From the NCBI GenBank assembly GCA_027318915.1, contig DAHVOH010000023.1, positions 1 to 43,464 on the forward strand: a stretch of DNA of 43,464 bases, given 5' to 3'. The stretch comes from Clostridiales bacterium (GTDB lineage Bacteria; Bacillota_E; Sulfobacillia; Sulfobacillales; JAIMBI01). A program made the translations under genes and the position numbers. This document shows positions 33,514 to 41,688 of the stretch, piece after piece; position 1 is the first letter of the stretch; every line of letters begins with the position of its first letter. Under the pieces are notes generated by a model. That model was not told the origin of the DNA, searched no databases, and saw nothing but the letters and a program-made list of their open reading frames with translations.

Positions 33514-35598
33514 TCACCCCGCCCGCCGACGGATCCACAAGCCCAGCGCTTGGCGACGGGCCTGCTGAAGTTTGGTGAGGGCCTCCGTCCACTCGGCGTC
33601 GGCCGGCATTTGCCCGGCGTACCACGCGCGCTCCAGGACGACGAGCGCCGGCAGCGCCAACGGCCGCAGCTCCGACGGCAGTCTGAGAACCCGATCGCGG
33701 AGGGTGGCGGCTTGGGCGTCGGCGCCCGTCCGCTGCGTGAGCCAGCTCAACTGACGCAGCAGCGACCACAATTGCTCGTGGCGAGCCCGGCGGCGTCGTC
33801 CACGCCGCAACAGGACGGCGGCCAGGCCCAGCATGAGGACGGCCGCCACCCAGGGCCAGGGGTTGAATCCCCCCGTGTCCACCGTCGTCACGGAGGGCAG
33901 CCGGGTGCGGGGAAGGCGGTGCGACAGCGACGGGGGAATCGGCGGACGGATGCCGAAATGGGTGTGGACAAGCGGGGTGGAAGACCCTTGGATGCCAGGG
34001 ATGGTGAAACCGGGGGTGGGATCAATGGGAATCCAGCCGTACGGCGCCACATAGATTTGCGCCCATGAGTGGGCGTCGACGGCGCGAATCAGGTAGTCGT
34101 GGTACCGCGGCTGCCAGGTGCCCGGTGCGTAGCCCACCACCCACCGCGCCGGCACGCCGAGACTCCGCATCATCATGATGAATGCGGTCGAGAATTGGTC
34201 GCAGTAGCCGGCGTGGGTCACGAAGAGAAATTGGTTGACCGCGTCGACGGAAGGCGCCGCTTTGAAATCGTAGCTGTAGTGCTCATGCTGGTCCAGGTAG
34301 GTTTTGATGTCCTCGGCTTGCTGCCAGGGGGAGCGGGCGCCCTGGGTCGCGCTGCGCGCCAACGCCGCCACTTTGGGCGACAGGGACGCCGGCAGCTGCA
34401 GGTCGGGGGCCAACACGGCCGGCGCCGGTGCGCTGGTCGCGGCCGCGACGGCCAGCCAGTTGATATCCGGCACTTGCATGGTGAGGTTGTAGTAGCTGTA
34501 GCCCGGGCTGTTGACCTGATCGCGGTCGGGATAGACCGTTCCCGGCGTCAGACTGGACGCACTGTCCATTTCCACCGGCGTGCCGGTATAGACGACGATG
34601 CGGCTTTTGCCGCCGCCCTGCAGGATGGTGAACGACCCCGTCCAGGTGGTGGTGGGAAAGCCGCCGACATCGGGCGGGAAAAATTGATGAGCGAATTCGC
34701 CCACGTCGTAGGGATAGGCGGGGCCGTGGGCGGCGGACCACGTGGTGCCGCTGAACGTGGTGTACACGGCCTCTTGCCAATAAGCCGGCTGCGGCACCCC
34801 GGTCACGGACAGCACGGGCTGCAGCGACGGCTTGACCGCATGATTGATGTAGGCGTCACCGATGCCAAGCCCGGTGGTGGCGTCGCCGAGACCGCCCCCG
34901 CCCAAATGGTGAGAGGCTCCCACGGCACCCAGGCCGCCGGCCCCGATCCCGGTGGGATGCAGCACGTGACTTGGGCCGGCCGGCGTATTCCAGCCGATCA
35001 GAAACGGCAGCCCCATCATCACCGCAGCCAGCCCATACCACGGAGGACGCGGCGTTCGTGGCGTGCGGCCGGCCATTTCACTGAGATGGGCTTCGGCCAA
35101 CAGCCAGAGACCGATAAATAAGTAGGCGGCCAGCGGCGCCTCGGCCGAGAGCTGCCAGTAGACATGGTTGACCGCCAGCACCAGGATCCCCAGCACGAAC
35201 AGCAGGAGAATGCGCTGGCGCGTCTCGGCTTGCCGAAAGACCAGCCAGCCCAGGACCGTCGCCAGCAGGATGAGGACCAAGCCCAGCAACGGAGACATGT
35301 GAACCCACGCGGCCGGATTCTCGAGTCCCAATTGGCGCGTCAGGGCGGCGAGGCGCGCCAGGGTGGCTCCGGACAGCGGCCCCGGCTGCTGGATGATGAC
35401 CTCCAGCAGCACCGCCGCGGCTCCGGCCCCGATGGCCACGAGGCGCTGCGGAATCCATTCGGTCAACGCCAGCATCACCGGCAGCATGCTGAGCCAAAAC
35501 GGGTGCGGAAACCCCCCCGAATGCGTGTACGGCCAGATGAGGGCCGTCAGCCACACGGCCAGCGCCAATGTTTGTGCGCGGTCCATCTCTCTGGTCAT
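33514..35598 (-). CDS. Transglutaminase-like membrane protein (TgpA type)
   Basis: A 694-residue protein with about seven N-terminal membrane helices, a long external region, and a transglutaminase-core domain. The triad is visible: Cys in HAGYCDQFSTAFIMMMRSLGVPARWVVGY, His in DAHSWAQIYV, Asp in PIDPTPG. One more membrane helix (WVAAVLMLGLAAVLL) precedes an Arg-rich cytoplasmic tail like DUF4129. The ATG at 35598 has GGAGGGCGG 5 bp upstream and overlaps the DUF58 stop (TGATG); the frame is open upstream but is a shadow of DUF58. With MoxR and DUF58 partners it forms a widespread envelope-associated module of uncertain biochemical role. Confidence 0.9.
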   Translation of the reverse strand: MTREMDRAQTLALAVWLTALIWPYTHSGGFPHPFWLSMLPVMLALTEWIPQRLVAIGAGAAAVLLEVIIQQPGPLSGATLARLAALTRQLGLENPAAWVHMSPLLGLVLILLATVLGWLVFRQAETRQRILLLFVLGILVLAVNHVYWQLSAEAPLAAYLFIGLWLLAEAHLSEMAGRTPRTPRPPWYGLAAVMMGLPFLIGWNTPAGPSHVLHPTGIGAGGLGAVGASHHLGGGGLGDATTGLGIGDAYINHAVKPSLQPVLSVTGVPQPAYWQEAVYTTFSGTTWSAAHGPAYPYDVGEFAHQFFPPDVGGFPTTTWTGSFTILQGGGKSRIVVYTGTPVEMDSASSLTPGTVYPDRDQVNSPGYSYYNLTMQVPDINWLAVAAATSAPAPAVLAPDLQLPASLSPKVAALARSATQGARSPWQQAEDIKTYLDQHEHYSYDFKAAPSVDAVNQFLFVTHAGYCDQFSTAFIMMMRSLGVPARWVVGYAPGTWQPRYHDYLIRAVDAHSWAQIYVAPYGWIPIDPTPGFTIPGIQGSSTPLVHTHFGIRPPIPPSLSHRLPRTRLPSVTTVDTGGFNPWPWVAAVLMLGLAAVLLRRGRRRRARHEQLWSLLRQLSWLTQRTGADAQAATLRDRVLRLPSELRPLALPALVVLERAWYAGQMPADAEWTEALTKLQQARRQALGLWIRRRAG

Positions 35599-36734
35599 CA
35601 AAGCCGCCCTCCGTAGCTCAAAACGCGGGGCAAGTCCTGCAAGGTTTCCAAGGAGACCGGAGTCTCGCGTCGACCCACGTGCAGCACCAGAGCGATGTGC
35701 GTCTGCCTGAGGCGCACGGCGTTGGGGGCGCGTCCGGTAATGAGGACGGTGGCCGCCACAGCGCGCTGGCCAGCGAAGCTCAAGACCGGTTCCACGGCGT
35801 CGGGGCGCCACCGGGCCGCGGCCAATTCATGCATGAGCAGCGCCCGCTGCATTTGGCCGGCGCCGGGCTCGACCACCAGATCGCGTCCCATCAAAACCAG
35901 CCCGACGTCCTGCCCCCGTTCCAGGCTGTATTCGACCAGCGACGCCGCCGCCTGCAGCGCCACCTCAAACTGGTGCGGCGTGAAGGTTCCCGGATGGTCC
36001 ACCACCACACTCAGCGAGGGCGTCGTCAACGGCTCAAATTGCTTGACCTTGAAGGATCCGGTGCGGGCGGTGGTTTGCCAATGGATGCGGCTCAGGCGGT
36101 CGCCCGGGACAAAGTCGCGGATGCTGCGCAGTTCACTGGACTCGTTGATTTGCAAAGCGGCCAGACGCAAATCTCCCTGCCATTCCCGGGGCAGCGCGTG
36201 AACAGCCGACAGCCCGATGCGCGCGGGCCAAACCTCCACCTCTTGGACCCACTCGAAGGACCGGCGCCGGACGAAGAATCCGAACAAGTCCCCCGACGCC
36301 ACCGTCAGGTGCTGAAAGCGATACACGCCGCGGGTGACGGCGGGGATGCTGTAGTCCAAGGAGAGATGGCGGTCCAGCCAGGGGAAAACCAGGAAGTGAG
36401 CCAGGGCAACGGATCCCAACCCTTCCGGAACGCCGTCGTAGATGGCCAGATAGGTCCATGGCCACCAGCGCGGGATGTCCACCTGCAGGCGAATGGTCAA
36501 CGCGTCGTCTTGCGCCAAGGGATGGTTCGGCAGCTGCCGTTCGACCCGCACCCCGCGCAGAGGTGCCAGGCCGGCGAGGATGGCCAGCACCACCAGCACC
36601 ACGGTGAACCCCAGGACATGGTAGGCCAACACCCCGCCTTGCACCCAGGCGTACAACCCGGCCGCTAAAAGAGCGTAGACGGGAAAGGCCCGACCCAGCG
36701 GCTGCCACCAAGCGGTGGGCTCTTCGCCAATCAT
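35598..36734 (-). CDS. DUF58 domain protein
   Basis: A 378-residue protein with two N-terminal membrane helices (FPVYALLAAGLYAWVQGGVLAY and LGFTVVLVVLAILAGL) and the DUF58 signature RDFVPGDRLSRIHWQTTARTG near residue 210. A von Willebrand-A-like C-terminal part follows (PSLSVVVDHPG, with a partial MIDAS). DUF58 proteins pair with MoxR ATPases. It overlaps the MoxR stop by 4 bp and the transglutaminase start by 1 bp. Confidence 0.92.
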   Translation of the reverse strand: MIGEEPTAWWQPLGRAFPVYALLAAGLYAWVQGGVLAYHVLGFTVVLVVLAILAGLAPLRGVRVERQLPNHPLAQDDALTIRLQVDIPRWWPWTYLAIYDGVPEGLGSVALAHFLVFPWLDRHLSLDYSIPAVTRGVYRFQHLTVASGDLFGFFVRRRSFEWVQEVEVWPARIGLSAVHALPREWQGDLRLAALQINESSELRSIRDFVPGDRLSRIHWQTTARTGSFKVKQFEPLTTPSLSVVVDHPGTFTPHQFEVALQAAASLVEYSLERGQDVGLVLMGRDLVVEPGAGQMQRALLMHELAAARWRPDAVEPVLSFAGQRAVAATVLITGRAPNAVRLRQTHIALVLHVGRRETPVSLETLQDLPRVLSYGGRL

Positions 36735-37711
36735 CCGCGGACTTCGCTGGTGGGTGCGGGCACCCGCTGCAGGATGTCCTGGACCACTTCACTGACAACC
36801 ACGCCGGAGTCGCGCCGGCTCCCGCCGCGGGGGATGAGGCGGTGCACAAACGCGTCGGGGGCCAGCAGCCGGATGTCGTCCGGGATGACATAGCGGCGCC
36901 CCTGCATCAGGGCCCAGGCCTGTGCGGCGTGCAGAAGCGCCAGCGCCGCGCGGGGGCTTGCGCCCAGGTAAATGCGCTGGTGGTCCCGCGTCCGCTCCAC
37001 AATGTGGCCCAGGTACCGCAGGACGGAATCTTGCACGTCGACTTGGCGGGCCGCCTGGCGCAGTTCCAGTAGTTGGGCGCGCGTCATGACCGGACCCACT
37101 GTCGTAAAGGGATCGTCGTGCCGCATCGTCTGCAGGAGGCGAAACTCCGACTCGGCATCGGGATAGCCCATTTTGAGCCGAAACAAAAATCGGTCCAGCT
37201 GCGCTTCCGGCAGCGGGAAGGTGCCTTCATATTCGATGGGGTTTTCTGTGGCCACCACGCAAAACGGCTGTTCCATCGGATAGGTGCGCCCATCCACCGT
37301 GACCTGCTCTTCTTCCATCACTTCCAGCAGAGCGGACTGCGTCCGAGGCGAGGTGCGGTTGATTTCGTCGGCCAAGAGCAGGTGGGCGAACACCGGACCC
37401 GGACGGAAGGTGAACTGCCGTTCCCCCGGGTCGTACACGCTGACGCCCAGGATGTCCGACGGCAGGAGATCCGGCGTGAACTGCACGCGCGAGAAATTCA
37501 GCTGGACGCTTTGGGCCAGCGTTTTGGCCAGCATGGTTTTGCCGACGCCGGGCACGTCTTCGAGCAAGACGTGTCCGCCGGCTATGAGTGCGCAGAGCAA
37601 TCGCTCGGCCACGTCGCGCTTGCCCACGATCACCCGGTCGATGTTGTCGAGCGCCGCACTGACGAGCGGATGGCCGGGGTCCAGTCGCTCAAGGCGTATG
37701 TCGCTGTTCAT
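36731..37711 (-). CDS. MoxR family AAA+ ATPase
   Basis: A 326-residue AAA+ protein of the MoxR/RavA clade. Walker A is EDVPGVGKT near residue 50, Walker B is LLADEINRTSP near 113, sensor 1 is VVATENPIEYEGTFPLPEAQLDRF, and the lid has GASPRAALAL (sensor 2 Arg). MoxR ATPases are thought to act as chaperones for partner proteins with VWA-like domains, here DUF58 next door. The ATG at 37711 has AAGGAG 5 bp upstream, better than GTG 37717. First gene of the four-gene minus-strand operon. Confidence 0.94.
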   Translation of the reverse strand: MNSDIRLERLDPGHPLVSAALDNIDRVIVGKRDVAERLLCALIAGGHVLLEDVPGVGKTMLAKTLAQSVQLNFSRVQFTPDLLPSDILGVSVYDPGERQFTFRPGPVFAHLLLADEINRTSPRTQSALLEVMEEEQVTVDGRTYPMEQPFCVVATENPIEYEGTFPLPEAQLDRFLFRLKMGYPDAESEFRLLQTMRHDDPFTTVGPVMTRAQLLELRQAARQVDVQDSVLRYLGHIVERTRDHQRIYLGASPRAALALLHAAQAWALMQGRRYVIPDDIRLLAPDAFVHRLIPRGGSRRDSGVVVSEVVQDILQRVPAPTSEVRG

Positions 37712-37730
37712 GTCCACTCCTTACACAACG

Positions 37731-37744
37731 GCGCACCTGTGCGC
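37731..37744. promoter_or_regulatory. Palindrome upstream of the MoxR operon
   Basis: GCGCAC-CT-GTGCGC, a perfect 6+6 inverted repeat with a 2-bp centre, lies 19 bp upstream of the MoxR start. It could be an operator of a dimeric regulator or a short hairpin in the leader. No known operator is matched. Confidence 0.35.
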
Positions 37745-37788
37745 AGGGTTTCGCGACCGTGCCGGGCATTTCCTGTCGTGGTGTCCTT

Positions 37789-37852
37789 TGACATCCTCCC
37801 CACGGCTGAAGCCGGGGGATTCCGGCCCTCACGGGCCGGGGTTCCTGCTTCC
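37789..37852 (-). mobile_element. Solo IS200/IS605-type end, omega-RNA-like
   Basis: TGACATCCTCCCC, then GGCTGAAGCC and GGGGGATTCC, and later GTTCCTGCTTCC, match the end sequence common beside IS200/IS605 and TnpB genes. On the minus strand this reads as two hairpins (GGCCGG...CCGGCC-type at 37839-37822, then CCCC...GGGG at 37818-37798) ending GGGGAGGATGTCA, like the 3' scaffold of a TnpB omega-RNA with a guide beyond 37789. No tnpA or tnpB occurs in the window, so this is a remnant or a non-autonomous copy. The rest of 37712-38044 has no gene; TTGACA at 37965 lacks a good -10. Confidence 0.6.
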
Positions 37853-38044
37853 TCATCGGACGCGTCTCCGCCGCGGGCGGTGGGAACGGACGTGGTGTCA
37901 TTGTCCGTCTTCGCCCGTCCCAGGGCAATGACGAAGATGCGTCGACGCGGCGGGCGGCACATTGTTGACAACTCGGTGACGTAAAGAGACGCTTGAGGTG
38001 ACGTGCACGCGATGAAAATCTTTGCATCCCCTAGGAGTGGTATC

Positions 38045-39214
38045 GTGGACATTTTCACCAAAGCGGCCGAGGCCATCAAAACGGCCACCCCGGCCAATTC
38101 CGTGGCCCCGCCGCTCTACCAGACCTCGGTTTACGCCTTTGATGACATCGCGGAGGTGGATGCGCTGCTGGGGGGAACCAAGAGCGGGTACTCCTACACG
38201 CGGGGCGGCAACCCCAATTTCGACGCCCTGACCACCTGGCTGGCGCAGCTGGAAGGGGTCGAGGCGGCGGTGGCCACCGGATCGGGCACGGCGGCTCTGT
38301 TAGCGGGCATTTTGACCTTGCTGCCCAAGCCCGGTCGCATCATCCTGTCGCGCGAGATTTACGGGGGCACGGTGGGCATCAGCCGGCAGATCCTGGGCGG
38401 ACTGGGCTATCGGATGGAGTGGGTGGACACCCACGATCTGAGTGAGGTGGAGCGCGCCTTGACGGGAGACCGGGCCGTGCTGGTGGCGGAGAGCATCTCC
38501 AACCCCTTGGGGCGCGTCAGCCCGTTGGACGAGATCATCCGGATGGCGCATGCCCACGATGTGCCCGTGCTCATCGACAACACATTCGCCACACCGTTTC
38601 ACGCCCAGCCCGCCGCGTGGGGGGCCGACCTGGTGGCGCACTCCCTGACCAAGTTCATCGGGGGGCATAGTGACCTCATCCTCGGGGTCTTGGCGGGATC
38701 GGCGGAGCGGATCCGGACGGCCAGCGGCCTCATCGACAGCGGGGGATTCACACCCGACCCCTTTGCCGCCTGGCTGGCCCTGCGAGGTGGGCGCACCCTG
38801 GCGATTCGCATGGAGAAAGCCAGCGGCAACGCGCTCCAATTGGCTCAGAGTCTGGAGGAGCTGCCGGCCGTCCGCCGCGTCTATTATCCCGGACTGGCGT
38901 CGCATCCCGATCATGAGGTGGCTCGATGCCTGCTCGCCCGCGGATACGGCGCCATCGTGTCCATGTCGCTGGAGGGCGGCTACGATGCGGTGCAGCGCAT
39001 GATCCGGCGACTGCGGATGGTGCGTTTCGTGCCGAGCTTAGGCGACATCTCCACCACGCTCTCGCATCCGGTGGTGGCATCCCATCGCGAACTGTCCGAC
39101 GAAGAGAAGCGCGCCGTGCAAATTGATCCGAGCATCGTGCGCATTTCCGTCGGCATCGAGGGCGCCGCCGACATCATCGCCGACTTTGGGCAGGCATTGG
39201 CGGCGGAAGCCTAG
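38045..39214 (+). CDS. Cys/Met metabolism PLP-dependent enzyme
   Basis: Trans-sulfuration-family enzyme (cystathionine gamma-synthase/lyase, methionine gamma-lyase, O-acylhomoserine sulfhydrylase), 389 residues. The PLP lysine is in AHSLTKFIGGHSD. SGYSYTRGGNPNFDALTTWLAQLEG has the phosphate-binding Tyr and Arg of the neighbouring subunit, and ATGSGTAALLAGIL and DNTFATPF are also family landmarks. The GTG at 38045 has AGGAG 7 bp upstream; starts at 38003 and 38012 are less good. Sequence does not settle which reaction it performs. A methionine-gamma-lyase or sulfhydrylase role would fit the methylthioribose genes downstream. No SAM riboswitch is seen. Confidence 0.9.
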   Translation: MDIFTKAAEAIKTATPANSVAPPLYQTSVYAFDDIAEVDALLGGTKSGYSYTRGGNPNFDALTTWLAQLEGVEAAVATGSGTAALLAGILTLLPKPGRIILSREIYGGTVGISRQILGGLGYRMEWVDTHDLSEVERALTGDRAVLVAESISNPLGRVSPLDEIIRMAHAHDVPVLIDNTFATPFHAQPAAWGADLVAHSLTKFIGGHSDLILGVLAGSAERIRTASGLIDSGGFTPDPFAAWLALRGGRTLAIRMEKASGNALQLAQSLEELPAVRRVYYPGLASHPDHEVARCLLARGYGAIVSMSLEGGYDAVQRMIRRLRMVRFVPSLGDISTTLSHPVVASHRELSDEEKRAVQIDPSIVRISVGIEGAADIIADFGQALAAEA

Positions 39215-39258
39215 ACGGGCGGCGACGGCGCCGCACGGGGAACCGCGGCGATACTCGG

Positions 39259-39294
39259 GCAGCCGGCCGGCGGGGCTCTCGTCCGGTCGGCTGC
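39259..39294 (+). terminator. Hairpin after the PLP enzyme gene
   Basis: GCAGCCGGCCGG at 39259-39270 pairs with CCGGTCGGCTGC at 39283-39294 (12 bp, one G.U) with a 12-nt loop. No U-tract. It begins 44 bp after the stop and separates the gene from the SorC operon. Confidence 0.6.
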
Positions 39295-39421
39295 GATCCG
39301 GTTCGTGACCGGTCTGGATCCCGGTGGGAGATTTCAACGAAGACGCCAGAGAGCGTGAAACCATGGGCAAGGAGGAAGGGCCATTCCTAGCCGAAGTGGG
39401 CAGACCCCAGCGGATGAGCAT

Positions 39422-40366
39422 TTGCTGGCGCAGGTGGCCTGGGACTACTACATCAATGAAACCGGGCAGCGCGCCATCGCCGAGCGGCTGGGAGTCTCCA
39501 ATGCGACGGTGAGCCGCCTGCTCAAGCGCGCTCGTCAACGCGGGGTCGTGCAGGTGTCGATTCACTCGCCGTGGGGACTATCGGTGGGGTTGGAACAGGC
39601 GCTCCGAGAACGCTTCGGGTTGGCCTGGGCGCAGGTGGTGCCCAACTGGCTGGTCAGACGGTCGGTTCCCGAGGCGTTGGGGCAGGCGGCCGCGTTTTAC
39701 CTCAATGGCGAGATCGGGGCGATCCGTCGGCTCGCCGTGGGCTGGGGACGCACGATCGCTCAAATGGGGCCGTATGCCGCCGGTCAAAGCCACGGCGAAG
39801 TGGTCGAGATGGTGGGTACGTTCGCCGCCTCCACGGAGCATTTGAAGTCTCTGCGCTTGTCGACCAGCCTGGCGCACGCCTACGGGATGGAGGCCGTGGT
39901 GCTGAGCGCGCCGGCTGTGGCCGAGGATGCCGAGGCCTGTCGCCGCTTGACGGCCCACCCCCAGATTCACGACGTGTTGGAGCGAGCCCGTCATGCCGAG
40001 ATGGCCATCGCCAGCCTCGGACCGGCCAGCGACAGTTCGACCCTGGTGGGACTCGGGCTGGTGACCCCTTGGGAAATGCGGGATCTGCGGCGGTCCGGCG
40101 CCGTGGGCGAGATTCTGGGCCGGTTTTTTGATGCAACAGGCGCGCCGGTGGACAGCGCCCTCGACGCGCGCCTGGTCGGCCTCGGCCTGGAAGACCTGCG
40201 GCGCATGCCGCGCACGATGGTGGTGGCGGCCGGCGCCGACAAGGCCGAGGCGCTCAGGGGGGCGCTTGCGGGTCGGCTGATGACCCACCTGGTCACGGAT
40301 GAGGCGACGGCGGAGGCGTTGCTGGAACGGTCCGTCACGGCGGACGCCCCCGACCGGAACCGATAG
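39422..40366 (+). CDS. SorC/DeoR-type sugar-binding transcriptional regulator
   Basis: A 314-residue regulator with an N-terminal helix-turn-helix (QRAIAERLGVSNATVSRLLKRARQRGVV) and the SorC sugar-phosphate-binding domain (LAVGWGRTIAQM, GTFAASTEHLKS, MAIASLGPASDSSTLVGLGLVTPWEM, ALRGALAGRLMTHLVTDEATAEALL). TTG 39422 is the first ordinary start in frame but has no ribosome binding site and removes part of helix 1. An ATT at 39383 has AAGGAGG 7 bp upstream and would add MPSRSGQTPADEH, a better family N-terminus. It heads the mtnK-like/transketolase genes and probably controls them in response to a phosphorylated sugar. Confidence 0.88.
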   Translation: MLAQVAWDYYINETGQRAIAERLGVSNATVSRLLKRARQRGVVQVSIHSPWGLSVGLEQALRERFGLAWAQVVPNWLVRRSVPEALGQAAAFYLNGEIGAIRRLAVGWGRTIAQMGPYAAGQSHGEVVEMVGTFAASTEHLKSLRLSTSLAHAYGMEAVVLSAPAVAEDAEACRRLTAHPQIHDVLERARHAEMAIASLGPASDSSTLVGLGLVTPWEMRDLRRSGAVGEILGRFFDATGAPVDSALDARLVGLGLEDLRRMPRTMVVAAGADKAEALRGALAGRLMTHLVTDEATAEALLERSVTADAPDRNR

Positions 40367-40391
40367 AGCGTTTCGTAAAGGAGTGGAGGCG

Positions 40392-41624
40392 ATGGCATAC
40401 CATCCACTGTCCGTCGACCTGGTGGCCGGCTACCTGCGGTCGACGCCGGTGTGGCGACGGCCGCTGGGCGAGTCGTCGGATCTGGAAGTCTCTGACCTTG
40501 CCGACGGCAACGTGAATCTTGTCTACCGGGTCCGAGCGCCGGCCGTGGGAACCTCGGTGATTGTCAAGCAGGCGCTGCCCTATGCGAGGTCCGTGGGCGA
40601 ATCGTTCCCCATGCCGCTCAGCCGCTCTCGTCTTGAGTTTCGGATCCTGCAGGTGGAACGGCGACTGACCCGTGCGCATGTCCCCCGCGTCTACCACTAT
40701 GACGGCGGCATGCATGTGCTCGTGATGGAGGACCTTCGCCACCATCGCGTCCTGCGCGGGGAGCTGCTGCGGCAGGCCGATCTGCCGGCTCTGGGTCGAC
40801 ACATGGGCCGATTTCTGGCCTCCACGCTCTTTTTCACGTCCGACTTGGCGATGGATCCGGGGGAGAAGAAGCGCTGGGTGAAAAGGTTTCTGAACCCGCA
40901 TTTGTGCCGGGTGACGGAGGATTTGGTGTTTACCGAACCCTTTGTTGACCATCCCCATAATCACTGGAACCCGTTGATTGATGACGTGGTGGCGGCAATC
41001 CGCCGCGACCGGCGCCTGCAGGCGGAGATTGCCGACCTCAAGTGGCGGTTTATGACCCGGGCGGAGGCGCTCATCCACGGGGACTTGCACACCGGATCCA
41101 TTATGGTCACCGCCGATGATACACGCGTCATCGATCCGGAATTCGGTTTCTACGGCCCGATGGGGTTTGACGTCGGCGCGTTGTTGGGCAATCTGGCCCT
41201 TGCGTATCTGGCGCAGCCGGGGCATGCGCCGAGCGCAGAGAGCGCGAGGGAGTACCGGGCCTGGATTGCCGAGACCATGTGCGTCATTTGGCAAGAATTT
41301 GCGGAGCGGTTCACGGCCTATTGGCAGGACGCGGGCGGCGTGTGGCCGGACCCGTTTTGTGCGCTGCTTCTCCGCCGCGTTTTTGAAGATGCGCTGGGCT
41401 TTGCCGGGGTCAAGATGATGCGGCGGATCATCGGGCTCGCCCACGTGGCCGATCTGGACACCATAGCCGACCTGACGATCCGGGCCGGGGTGGAGCGTGC
41501 CGCGTTGCACCTGGCGCGCGAATGGGTTTTGGGCCGGCGAGAGGTCGACGGGATGGACCAGGTTCTGGCGACGCTCCGGCAAGCAGGACGTGCCGTCACG
41601 GCAGATGCCATCGGGCGGGGCTGA
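40392..41624 (+). CDS. mtnK: S-methyl-5-thioribose kinase-like protein
   Basis: Aminoglycoside-phosphotransferase-fold kinase of 410 residues, close to MtnK length (about 400). It has ADGNVNLVYRVR (glycine-type nucleotide loop), VIVKQALPYARSVGE with ATP-binding Lys, and VLVMEDL at the hinge. The MtnK-specific catalytic block ALIHGDLHTGSIMVT has Asp as base; VIDPEFGFYGPMGFDVG is the metal-binding segment. MtnK phosphorylates methylthioribose to its 1-phosphate in methionine salvage. The ATG at 40392 has GGAGGC just upstream. It follows the SorC regulator by 25 bp. A related 5-deoxypentose substrate is possible, given the transketolase neighbours. Confidence 0.85.
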   Translation: MAYHPLSVDLVAGYLRSTPVWRRPLGESSDLEVSDLADGNVNLVYRVRAPAVGTSVIVKQALPYARSVGESFPMPLSRSRLEFRILQVERRLTRAHVPRVYHYDGGMHVLVMEDLRHHRVLRGELLRQADLPALGRHMGRFLASTLFFTSDLAMDPGEKKRWVKRFLNPHLCRVTEDLVFTEPFVDHPHNHWNPLIDDVVAAIRRDRRLQAEIADLKWRFMTRAEALIHGDLHTGSIMVTADDTRVIDPEFGFYGPMGFDVGALLGNLALAYLAQPGHAPSAESAREYRAWIAETMCVIWQEFAERFTAYWQDAGGVWPDPFCALLLRRVFEDALGFAGVKMMRRIIGLAHVADLDTIADLTIRAGVERAALHLAREWVLGRREVDGMDQVLATLRQAGRAVTADAIGRG

Positions 41625-41688
41625 GTGCGATCTCCGATCGCGGGCGGGCGGCAAGCAGTTTTGGAGTGTGGAGAGAGGAGCGGATGAT

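Noticed and set aside
37712..38044. SAM (S-box) riboswitch before the PLP enzyme
   Set aside because: The conserved S-box blocks are absent; the hairpins there match an IS200/IS605 end instead.
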